From assembly GCA_964385635.1 (NCBI GenBank), contig CAYLPU010000002.1, positions 53,106-117,105 on the forward strand: 64,000 bases of DNA. Direction: 5' to 3'. Position 1 is the first letter of the stretch; every line of letters begins with the position of its first letter. Both the position numbers and the translations under genes were made by a program. The notes below the pieces were generated by a model, which ran no database searches, had not been told where the DNA came from, and saw nothing but the letters and a program-made list of their open reading frames with translations. This document shows, in pieces, positions 57,913 through 64,000 of this stretch. The stretch is from CAYLPU01 sp964385635 (GTDB lineage Bacteria; Chloroflexota; Anaerolineae; B4-G1).

Positions 57913-58269
57913 ATGACAACAGTACGTGTCCCAGCACAGGTAACGGTAGATGCTTTGGTCGAGGTGGTCGCACAACTCCCACCTAACGAGTTAGATGATT
58001 TTCTGACACGGGTCAACCTCGCCCGGCAACGCCAGGCGACGGAAGCCGCTTTGTTGGTCACCATCCGGCGGCAACTGCTCGCTGAACAGCAGCAGCGGTT
58101 GAGCGAACTGCGCGACAAGCTAGAGGCTGAAACATTGACTGAGGCAGAGCGAACCGAACTGTTGGAACTGGTCGAGCGCGTCGAAGCGGCCGATGTCGAG
58201 CGGGCTGAACCGTTGTTAGCCCTGGCCCAGAGGCGTGGCGTTTCAGTGCGACGACTGATGGACGATTGA
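57913..58269 (+). CDS. conserved small helical protein
   Basis: 118 residues, start ATG with GAGG before it. Typical beginning VRVPAQVTVDALVEVVAQLPPNELD, i.e. an N-terminal beta strand and helix, then long Glu/Arg-rich helices (LSELRDKLEAETLTEAERTEL, VERVEAADVERAEPLL). This kind of gene is common in Cyanobacteria and Chloroflexota, usually upstream of an HNH-nuclease-like gene, but no such partner follows here. The function is unknown. Confidence 0.6.
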   Translation: MTTVRVPAQVTVDALVEVVAQLPPNELDDFLTRVNLARQRQATEAALLVTIRRQLLAEQQQRLSELRDKLEAETLTEAERTELLELVERVEAADVERAEPLLALAQRRGVSVRRLMDD

Positions 58270-58360
58270 ACCGCTCCGGCCTGGTCAACTTGCGCCGCGT
58301 TATGCGATTGGCTGGCGAGCACCCGCCATACAACACAGGGGTGGCTTAAGAACTCAAAAT

Positions 58361-58442
58361 GGAACACGGATAGTCACAGATCAGACAGATTTTCACTGAT
58401 TTTTCCGTGTTTATCTGTACAATCTGCGTTGATCCGTGTCCC
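58361..58442. repeat. inverted-repeat element, GGAACACGGAT type
   Basis: Outer arms GGAACACGGAT and ATCCGTGTCCC with many related ATCTG/CAGAT copies inside. This resembles a widely spread intergenic hairpin. Bases 58270-58360 show nothing else. Confidence 0.65.
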
Positions 58443-58528
58443 ATTCATCTGCCTGTGTTGTCAAAAAAGAAGTTCTTAAACTACCCCAACACAGTATAAG
58501 GGGTTCAAATAACGCGGGATTCAGGACA

Positions 58529-58698
58529 AAATCCACTTCTACAATATCGCAGAAGGTTCCTTGGAAGAACTCAAGTACTTCTTCATTCTCTCGAGGGACC
58601 TGGACTACATCTCATCCAACGACGATTTGATGGCCCAATCGGAAACAGTCGGCCGCCTCCTCAACGGTCTCATCACCAGCACCGAACGTCGCCGATAA
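58529..58698 (+). pseudogene. remnant of a four-helix-bundle (23S rRNA intervening-sequence) protein
   Basis: Reads IHFYNIAEGS, then after a one-base frameshift LEELKYFFILSRDLDYI and later ETVGRLLNGLITS, the C-terminal half of the S23/four-helix-bundle family. The N-terminal half is absent. Such genes are often found in rRNA intervening sequences or as free mobile cassettes. The following about 60 bases include CCCTACT repeats. Confidence 0.75.
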
Positions 58699-58757
58699 CT
58701 CACTCCCTACCCCCTACTCCCTACTCCAAGTATACCACAGTTTCAAGGAGGCCAACA

Positions 58758-60869
58758 TTGACAGACCCACTACACACTTTCTTCCATCCTCGCGGCATAA
58801 CAGTCATCGGCGCGAGCAACAACCCTACCAAACTGAGTTACGGCGTCCTGCATAACCTGACGAGCCACGGCTACCCCGGCCCCATCTACCCGGTCAACCC
58901 CAAGGGCGGGGAGATGATGAGTTTGAAGGTCTACCACACCGTGGCCGGCGTGCCCGACCCGGTGGATCTGGCGGTGATCGTCCTCTCGGCCGAGCGGGCG
59001 GTGCGGGCGTTGGAGGAATCCGGTCAGCGCGGCATCAGGGCCGCCGTCGTGATCGCCAGCGGCTTCGGCGAACTGGGCACAGGGGGACAGGAGCGGGAGA
59101 CAGAACTGCGGGAAGTGGCCCGCCGTTACGGGATGCGTTTCATCGGCCCCAATTGCATCGGCGTGATCGACACCTACGCGCCGATTGACACGACCTTCGT
59201 GCGCACGATGCCGGGCCGGGGAAGCATTGGCTTCGTCTCTCACTCCGGGGCGGTCTGTGGTGGCACGATGGACTGGGCCAGCGCGGTCGGCGTCGGCTTC
59301 TCCCGCATCATCAGCCTGGGCAACCAGGTGGACGTGGACATGGCGGACGCGCTGGAATCGTTGGAGGCAGACCCCCATACCCGTATCGTGGCCGCCTACA
59401 TCGAAGGGCTGCCCGACGGCCAGCGGTTCGTCGAGGTGGCCCGCCGCCTGACCCGGCATAAGCCGCTGGTGGTGCTCAAGGCAGGGCAGACGGCCAGCGG
59501 TGTGCGAGCGGTGGCCTCCCACACGGGGGCGCTGGCCGGTGTCGAGAGGGCGTTTGAAGCCGCCTGCCGCCGGGCCGGGGCGATCCAGGCGAGCACGCTG
59601 GAGGAACTGGTGGATAGTTCCATCGCGCTGGCCTACCGGGAGGTGCCGTCGGGTCCGCGCGTGGCGTTCCTGACCAACGCGGGTGGCCCGGCGGCGGTGG
59701 GCGCCGACGCGCTGGACCGGCAGGGAATGCGGCTGGCCGATCTCTCGGAAGAGACGCAGGCCCGGCTGCGGGAGGTCTGCCCGCCGGGGACGATGACCGG
59801 GAACCCGGTGGACATGCTCGGCGGCCCCCACCCGGACCAATACACAGCGGCCCTCGATATCTTGCTCGACGCGCCGGAGGTAGACGCGCTGATGGTGGTC
59901 TTCGTGCCCCAGGCCATCACCCCACCGGCGGAGGTGGCGGAGGTGGTGGGGCTGGCAGCCAGTGGAGTCTCTAAGCCCGTAGTCTGCTGCATCTCCGGCG
60001 GCGGCGGTATCCGGGCGGCGGCGCGTACCCTCCACGCCCACAACGTGCCCCACTACCTGACGCCAAGCCGGGCGGCGGCCGGTCTGGGGGCACTATGGCA
60101 CTATGCCCAGATGCGGGCGCGTCCCACGCTGGACCCGGAGCCGGTGGTGGGTGTGGACCGGGGACGAGCACTACCGCTGGTGCAGGCGGCCCGTGCTTCG
60201 GCAGGGCCCAGCGCCAGGGCGGCCGGGGAGCACGTTCTGGACCCGCAGGCCGGGGCGGAGATAGCAGCAGCCTACGGCCTGCTGGTGCCTCCCTCCGGCC
60301 TGGCTTCAAGCGCAGAGGAGGCGATGGCGCTGGCTGAGCGGGGGGGCTACCCGGTCGCGCTCAAGTTGGTCGCGCCGGGGGTGGTGCACAAGGCGGACGT
60401 GGGCGGCGTGGTGCTGGGCCTGGTCGACAGTGACGGTGTGCGGGCCGCCTTCGAGCGGATGGCAGGGCCGGGGCAGCAGACGATGGTGCAGACGATGGCC
60501 CCGGAAGGGCTGGAGGTCATCGTCGGTGCGCAGCGGGACGCCCAGTTCGGACCACTGGTGATGTTCGGGATGGGCGGCGTGTACGTCGAGGCATTGGAGG
60601 ACGTGACCTTCCGGCTGGCCCCGCTGAGTGCGACGGAGGCGCGGGAGATGGTGGCGGAGACAGCGGCTGGGCGGCTGCTGGCAGGCGTGCGTGGGCAGGA
60701 GCAGGGGGACGTGGATGCGGTGGTGGAGGCGCTGCGCCGGGTGGGACAGTTGATGGCTGACCTGCCGGAGGTGGCAGAAGTGGACCTGAACCCGCTGATC
60801 GTGGGTGCGGCGGGGGAGGGGGCCTGGGCGGTGGACGTGCGGATCGTGTTGAACTGGAAGCCCCGGTGA
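58758..60869 (+). CDS. ADP-forming acyl-CoA synthetase (alpha-beta fusion)
   Basis: 703 residues from TTG after AAGGAGG. CoA-binding domain (1-140, VIGASNNPTKLSYGVLHNL), succinyl-CoA-ligase-like domain (150-470, GFVSHSGAV, phospho-His in SHTGALAG at about 255) and an ATP-grasp domain (480-703, VALKLVAPGVVHKADVGGV). It converts acyl-CoA, ADP and phosphate into acid, CoA and ATP (or the reverse). This could be one route for acetyl-CoA made by the microcompartment dehydrogenase, but it is 21 kb away and the acyl group is not shown. Confidence 0.85.
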   Translation: MTDPLHTFFHPRGITVIGASNNPTKLSYGVLHNLTSHGYPGPIYPVNPKGGEMMSLKVYHTVAGVPDPVDLAVIVLSAERAVRALEESGQRGIRAAVVIASGFGELGTGGQERETELREVARRYGMRFIGPNCIGVIDTYAPIDTTFVRTMPGRGSIGFVSHSGAVCGGTMDWASAVGVGFSRIISLGNQVDVDMADALESLEADPHTRIVAAYIEGLPDGQRFVEVARRLTRHKPLVVLKAGQTASGVRAVASHTGALAGVERAFEAACRRAGAIQASTLEELVDSSIALAYREVPSGPRVAFLTNAGGPAAVGADALDRQGMRLADLSEETQARLREVCPPGTMTGNPVDMLGGPHPDQYTAALDILLDAPEVDALMVVFVPQAITPPAEVAEVVGLAASGVSKPVVCCISGGGGIRAAARTLHAHNVPHYLTPSRAAAGLGALWHYAQMRARPTLDPEPVVGVDRGRALPLVQAARASAGPSARAAGEHVLDPQAGAEIAAAYGLLVPPSGLASSAEEAMALAERGGYPVALKLVAPGVVHKADVGGVVLGLVDSDGVRAAFERMAGPGQQTMVQTMAPEGLEVIVGAQRDAQFGPLVMFGMGGVYVEALEDVTFRLAPLSATEAREMVAETAAGRLLAGVRGQEQGDVDAVVEALRRVGQLMADLPEVAEVDLNPLIVGAAGEGAWAVDVRIVLNWKPR

Positions 60870-60918
60870 GGTGGAGATAACTGCTTGCTGCTACGCAGAC
60901 ACCCCGCTCCTCAGGGGT

Positions 60919-61036
60919 ACTCAGATTTACCTTCCCGAAAGCTCCAACGGGCCGAGTTCTGTCAAGATTCTGGTCATGTGGCAGATTTTGGTCTATCTGA
61001 CAGTTAACTTTTAGCTTTCGGGAAGGTAGCCTGAGC
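60919..61036. terminator. large inverted repeat between convergent genes
   Basis: Outer arms ACTCAGATTTACCTTCCCGA and TCGGGAAGGTAGCCTGAG with an inner hairpin CTGTCA/TGACAG. Such an element between facing genes can end transcription from both sides, or be a MITE. T-rich stretches are present in the inner part. Confidence 0.55.
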
Positions 61037-61043
61037 AGTCACC

Positions 61044-62198
61044 TCAATCCGTCGTTCTGGCCTGCTCGTACACCCGCCCGAATTCGGCCACGAACAGTGC
61101 CGCCACCTCGGGGTCGTGGATGATGAGCAGGTTCTCATCGTTTTTCTCCTCGGCGCTAGCGGTGAAGTTGTAGGAGCCCAGGATCACCGTCGCATCGTCA
61201 ACGATGATCACCTTATGGTGCATGATGTACGGGTTGCCGTCGAGGAGTACGTCGTGGACCTCTGCCAGCAGTCGTTTGTACTGGCTGTACTCCCGCTTGG
61301 CGTTGCGGCTTTCCATAACGCCCTGCACCACGACCCCCGCCCGTGCCCGTTCCAGCATCGCGTCAGCGATCTCGTCGCTGGTGAAGATGAAGGTCAGGAA
61401 GCGGATGCGGCTCTGCGCTCCCTCGATCTCGGCGATGATCCGTGCTGCCACCTCTTCCTCGGGCGCGAAGGTGTTCTCCACCTCGACCTGCCGCTCCTGC
61501 CCCTCATCGGTCTCGATGGTGACGATGACACGGGGGTTGGGTGTATCGGCCGGGGAGGTGGGGCCGAACTGGCCCGCGAACATCTCCTCGAACTCGGCGC
61601 TGTAGTTCTCTGCCAGCGCGGTCGAGGTGATCAAGACAGCGTTGTTGTTGTTCCGGTACGTGCCGTTCTCGGTCAGGTTCCACGACCCCGTCCACACCCA
61701 CTGCCCGTCAATGACGACAAACTTGTCGTGCATCAGCCCGCTGCTGCGCCCGTCCTTGACGACGGGGATACCAGCCTGCTGGAGGTGGGCCACGGCCTCC
61801 TCGTCGGCGTTGTCGCTTTCGACGACGACGCGTACTTGCACGTCCTGGCGATGGGCCGCGATCAGCGCGTCGGCCACGCTCTCCAGGTCAAAATCGTAGG
61901 CCACCACATCCACGCGGGTCTCTGCCCCCTCGATCACCGAGACCAGTTCCTCGTCCAGCCCACCATAATGGTAGCCATCGTCGTCTGGATAGCGCGAACT
62001 GGTGAAGTAGACGCGGATCCAATCGCCGCTCACCGTCTCCGTGACTGTGTGCGATTCGTCCAGGAAGTCCAGGTTCAGTTCGTCACATGCTACCTGGCTG
62101 AACACTATTCCGATTGCTGCCAGGATGACGAATGACCAACGATAAATGACCAATGACCAATTGAACGGGACGGCCGGTATCTGTGATCTACGCGTCAA
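61044..62198 (-). CDS. phospholipase D family lipoprotein
   Basis: 384 residues from TTG. Lipobox VFSQVAC (Cys at about 37) after a signal segment that is itself encoded by a tandem repeat (62126-62164). Two HKD-type motifs: HDKFVVIDGQWVWTGSWN (about residue 184) and HHKVIIVDDATVILGSYN (about 327). The enzyme may cut phosphodiesters, perhaps extracellular DNA or lipids. It starts 11 bases inside the end of the upstream 104-residue gene, so the two are coupled. Confidence 0.85.
   Translation of the reverse strand: MTRRSQIPAVPFNWSLVIYRWSFVILAAIGIVFSQVACDELNLDFLDESHTVTETVSGDWIRVYFTSSRYPDDDGYHYGGLDEELVSVIEGAETRVDVVAYDFDLESVADALIAAHRQDVQVRVVVESDNADEEAVAHLQQAGIPVVKDGRSSGLMHDKFVVIDGQWVWTGSWNLTENGTYRNNNNAVLITSTALAENYSAEFEEMFAGQFGPTSPADTPNPRVIVTIETDEGQERQVEVENTFAPEEEVAARIIAEIEGAQSRIRFLTFIFTSDEIADAMLERARAGVVVQGVMESRNAKREYSQYKRLLAEVHDVLLDGNPYIMHHKVIIVDDATVILGSYNFTASAEEKNDENLLIIHDPEVAALFVAEFGRVYEQARTTD
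62126..62164. repeat. 7-base tandem repeat in the PLD signal peptide
   Basis: Units (A)ATGACCA/ATGACGA repeated, as in 32741-32772. In frame on the minus strand it codes NWSLVIYRWSFVI in the signal peptide. Confidence 0.75.
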
Positions 62199-62502
62199 TC
62201 TCCACCTCCAGGTCTTGCTCCATCTCGGTCTCCGCCAGCAAGACCCGCACCTGTTGCACCTGGGCCTCAGGCACGGCCTCCCCGGCCTGTCGCCCGACCC
62301 GCTTCATCGTGCGCCGCAGGGTGGCGAGGCGCGCGTCCAGTTCCTCTTGCGGAAGTCCCTCTGTCTGCTGCACTATCGCTTCCGCTTGAGCCACTCCCCA
62401 ATCGAGCAGGAATGTGGCCGCATCGTCGGTCAGGTCGTCGGTCAGGGCTTCATCCTCCAGTATACGTCCCACAGCACGGCTGCGATTTTCGAAAGAGGCC
62501 AT
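62188..62502 (-). CDS. hypothetical protein, coupled to the PLD lipoprotein
   Basis: 104 residues, ATG at 62502 with AAGGAG before it. Acidic and helical throughout (EDEALTDDLTDDAATFLLDW, EELDARLATLRRTMKRVGRQ). No recognised family. It ends inside the start of the PLD gene, which suggests a related role. Confidence 0.6.
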   Translation of the reverse strand: MASFENRSRAVGRILEDEALTDDLTDDAATFLLDWGVAQAEAIVQQTEGLPQEELDARLATLRRTMKRVGRQAGEAVPEAQVQQVRVLLAETEMEQDLEVEIDA

Positions 62503-62572
62503 CGTTCTCCTTATGAGCCATCCACCTCTCTCCCTCCTTGCTGCCCGTTTTACTTTGGCGTCTGGCGGATGG

Positions 62573-62950
62573 CTAAGCATCTTGTGCAATCTCGCCCAAC
62601 ACGTCTTCAAGTTTGATTAGCGCATCCCAAGCCGCTGGAAAACCTGCATATGCTGCCACCTGAAACAGGGCTTCAAAAATCTCTTCAATCGTAGCCCCAT
62701 TGTTCAGTGCCATTTCGAGGTTAAGCTTGAGTGCGCTATTGCGTCCTAATGCGGCCAGAATACAAATGCTACACAATGACCGGGTTTTCAGATCAATACC
62801 TTTTCTGGTCCAAATACGTCCTCCTACAACTGAAACCACTTCCTTTTCGAAATCCGGACAGACGGATCTGAATCGCTCAATGAGTCCATTGATATGCTCA
62901 TCACCAACCATCTGTTTGAATTGTTCGAGTCCACGTTTGTAATCATCCAT
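62573..62950 (-). CDS. carboxymuconolactone decarboxylase family protein
   Basis: 125 residues, start ATG at 62950 with GGAGG 5 bases before it. CMD/AhpD fold: RSLCSICILAALGR and the ending NNGATIEEIFEALFQVAAYAGFPAAWDAL (split here at about 90-118). The His that is usual in LRxHLRxALNxG is Asn here (LKLNLEMALNNG), so the decarboxylase reaction is doubtful; a Cys pair C-x-x-C remains, as in AhpD reductases. The DNA is more A+T-rich than its neighbours to the left. Confidence 0.85.
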   Translation of the reverse strand: MDDYKRGLEQFKQMVGDEHINGLIERFRSVCPDFEKEVVSVVGGRIWTRKGIDLKTRSLCSICILAALGRNSALKLNLEMALNNGATIEEIFEALFQVAAYAGFPAAWDALIKLEDVLGEIAQDA

Positions 62951-63156
62951 CTTGTCCTCCATAGGTGCTAACGAAAAGCATGGCTGTCAGCCAAGCCCTC
63001 CCACGGATAAGGCACGATCCTGCTAAGGCATTGCCGCACAACGGGAAAACTCACCCGCCTGCGGGTTTGCAACGGGTCTTACTATTCAAGACTATGCACA
63101 ACCACGAAGCCGGTTTCGAATTCGAGCCGCGATTAGCAGGTCGGGTGCAGTGGGGG
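62951..63156. other. no gene seen
   Basis: This stretch has no convincing coding frame, hairpin or promoter. A CCGCCTGCGGG hairpin-like run is near 63056. Confidence 0.5.
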
Positions 63157-63381
63157 TTATGCGGCCCCTAAAGACGAGATTACCACTCCCGTCTTCCAGC
63201 ATTCCTGGGAATCAGGGAGTTGTCTGCATTTCTCGAGATCAGAACCAGATAGCCTGAATCCCCAGCCAGGGACACGGCAGACACCAATCGTGGGAAGGTT
63301 ACGCTCACGCGGCAGCGCAGTACGATTTCCCACCTCATCGGGAAATGGCAAAGGGCCTTCCACTAAATATGGACAACGCAT
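63157..63381 (-). CDS. small cysteine-containing hypothetical protein
   Basis: 74 residues, ATG at 63381 with a strong GGAGGGGG site. Cys at positions 3, about 35, 52 and 61 (GVCRVPGWGF, LEKCRQLPDSQECWK). No recognised family. Small size and lack of context keep confidence low. Confidence 0.4.
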   Translation of the reverse strand: MRCPYLVEGPLPFPDEVGNRTALPRERNLPTIGVCRVPGWGFRLSGSDLEKCRQLPDSQECWKTGVVISSLGAA

Positions 63382-63588
63382 CTATTCCCCCTCCCAGGCA
63401 CTTGACAGAGTTGCTCATATTAGGAACATTGCACAGCATTGACGACATCGCTCACAACCTCAGCATTGGGGATTCTTGCATCCAAAGCCCAGGTATGGAG
63501 CTACGCAGTTCATGCACGAGTTGCATGTTCTTTCTCCGCCGCGTCTAACAGAGCCAATACCGATAGCTTCTCATTCAAAGCGGTGACA

Positions 63589-63936
63589 TCAATCCCAAGG
63601 ATCGGAGCTATATGTCCAGCCCTCATCATCTATCCACTCCTGCAATTGAAACTCTTCATCATCCATTGCATACTGTGGATCTATCCCCATTTGATGACAC
63701 CGAAGCAGTTGTAGAGGATCCAAGCCGAATGTCTCCTCGTCCGTAAACTCAGGTTCGGGTTTAGTTTGCGATTGGAAAGCGTCAAGCGCAGCTTGGATAT
63801 GATTGGTTATCTGTCTACCCCATCTTACCCATCTATCGTCTCGTTGTTGACAACCAGAGCGAATGAGAGATTGAATTGCAGGCCAATTGCGCTTAGTTAA
63901 GGTAACAGAAATTCGAGGATTGTTCGTTTGAGACAT
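63589..63936 (-). CDS. hypothetical protein
   Basis: 115 residues, ATG at 63936 with a purine-rich GGGGGTGAAGA before it. Starts SQTNNPRISVTLTKRNWPAI and carries an acidic end (DDEEFQLQEWIDDEGW). No recognised family; it could be an accessory or mobile-DNA gene, since the flanking DNA is A+T-rich. Confidence 0.45.
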   Translation of the reverse strand: MSQTNNPRISVTLTKRNWPAIQSLIRSGCQQRDDRWVRWGRQITNHIQAALDAFQSQTKPEPEFTDEETFGLDPLQLLRCHQMGIDPQYAMDDEEFQLQEWIDDEGWTYSSDPWD

Positions 63937-64000
63937 TCTTCACCCCCTAGCAGTCTGTCGGAGAGACAGCTTCCCTCCGAACCCGGTTTGCGGTACAATT

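Noticed and set aside
63937..64000. Possible tRNA-like hairpin at the window end
   Set aside because: CTGTC/GACAG pairs, but no anticodon or acceptor arms could be formed within the visible bases.

Overview
The window is a GC-rich bacterial chromosome segment. Gene content and order point to the phylum Chloroflexota (Anaerolineae-like). This is an inference from a large Firmicutes-style SRP RNA, MglA/roadblock genes, a sugar-phosphate type microcompartment, repeated TolB-like propeller proteins, and 7-base tandem repeats scattered between and inside genes. Many sigma-70 promoters with close to 17-base spacing can be read. No tRNA, rRNA, CRISPR array, prophage or complete insertion sequence was seen.

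Layout. 1-3733: start of mutL (leftward), SRP RNA, a 3D/G5 cell-wall protein and rsmA. 3730-11988: a one-direction cluster with a bactofilin-like/coiled-coil/zinc-ribbon protein, a secreted repeat protein, an RND-type membrane protein, an MglA-like GTPase and two roadblock proteins. 12069-17125: zinc-ribbon protein, M32 carboxypeptidase, a Zn-phospholipase-like protein, a decayed ATPase and a TPR protein. 17345-31760: mostly housekeeping genes (sigA, mutS, PEP-synthase/PPDK regulator, TolB-like protein, a NarL-type regulator, an NTPase, sufS-sufU, SCP2 protein, polA, REC-roadblock protein). 31953-40433: a microcompartment locus with RpiB-like isomerase, deoxyribose-phosphate aldolase and CoA-acylating aldehyde dehydrogenase, each with an N-terminal encapsulation-type helix, plus one BMC-H, two BMC-T and three BMC-P shell proteins. 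A restriction-endonuclease-like gene and an adenine methyltransferase pair sit inside it. tpiA follows, facing it.

41480-47447: signal peptidase, a protein of unknown function, a REC-CpaE ATPase, a lipoprotein protease and a REC-GAF-cyclase. 47530-57041: amidase, xpt-guaA, a membrane protein, a degenerate PP2C-propeller protein, an LCP ligase and miaB. 57117-64000: accessory material with a lone antitoxin, a MITE with target-site duplication, a gene remnant, an ADP-forming acyl-CoA synthetase, a PLD lipoprotein and small genes in more A+T-rich DNA.

How parts may work together. In the microcompartment, deoxyribose-5-phosphate would be split to glyceraldehyde-3-phosphate and acetaldehyde. The aldehyde would be oxidised to acetyl-CoA, and the triose could be handled by TpiA. 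The usual phosphotransacylase (PduL) and alcohol dehydrogenase are absent from the locus. The 3.9-12 kb cluster joins a bactofilin-like scaffold, a polarity-type GTPase and roadblock proteins to an RND exporter-like protein, and may be an undescribed envelope or polarity machine.
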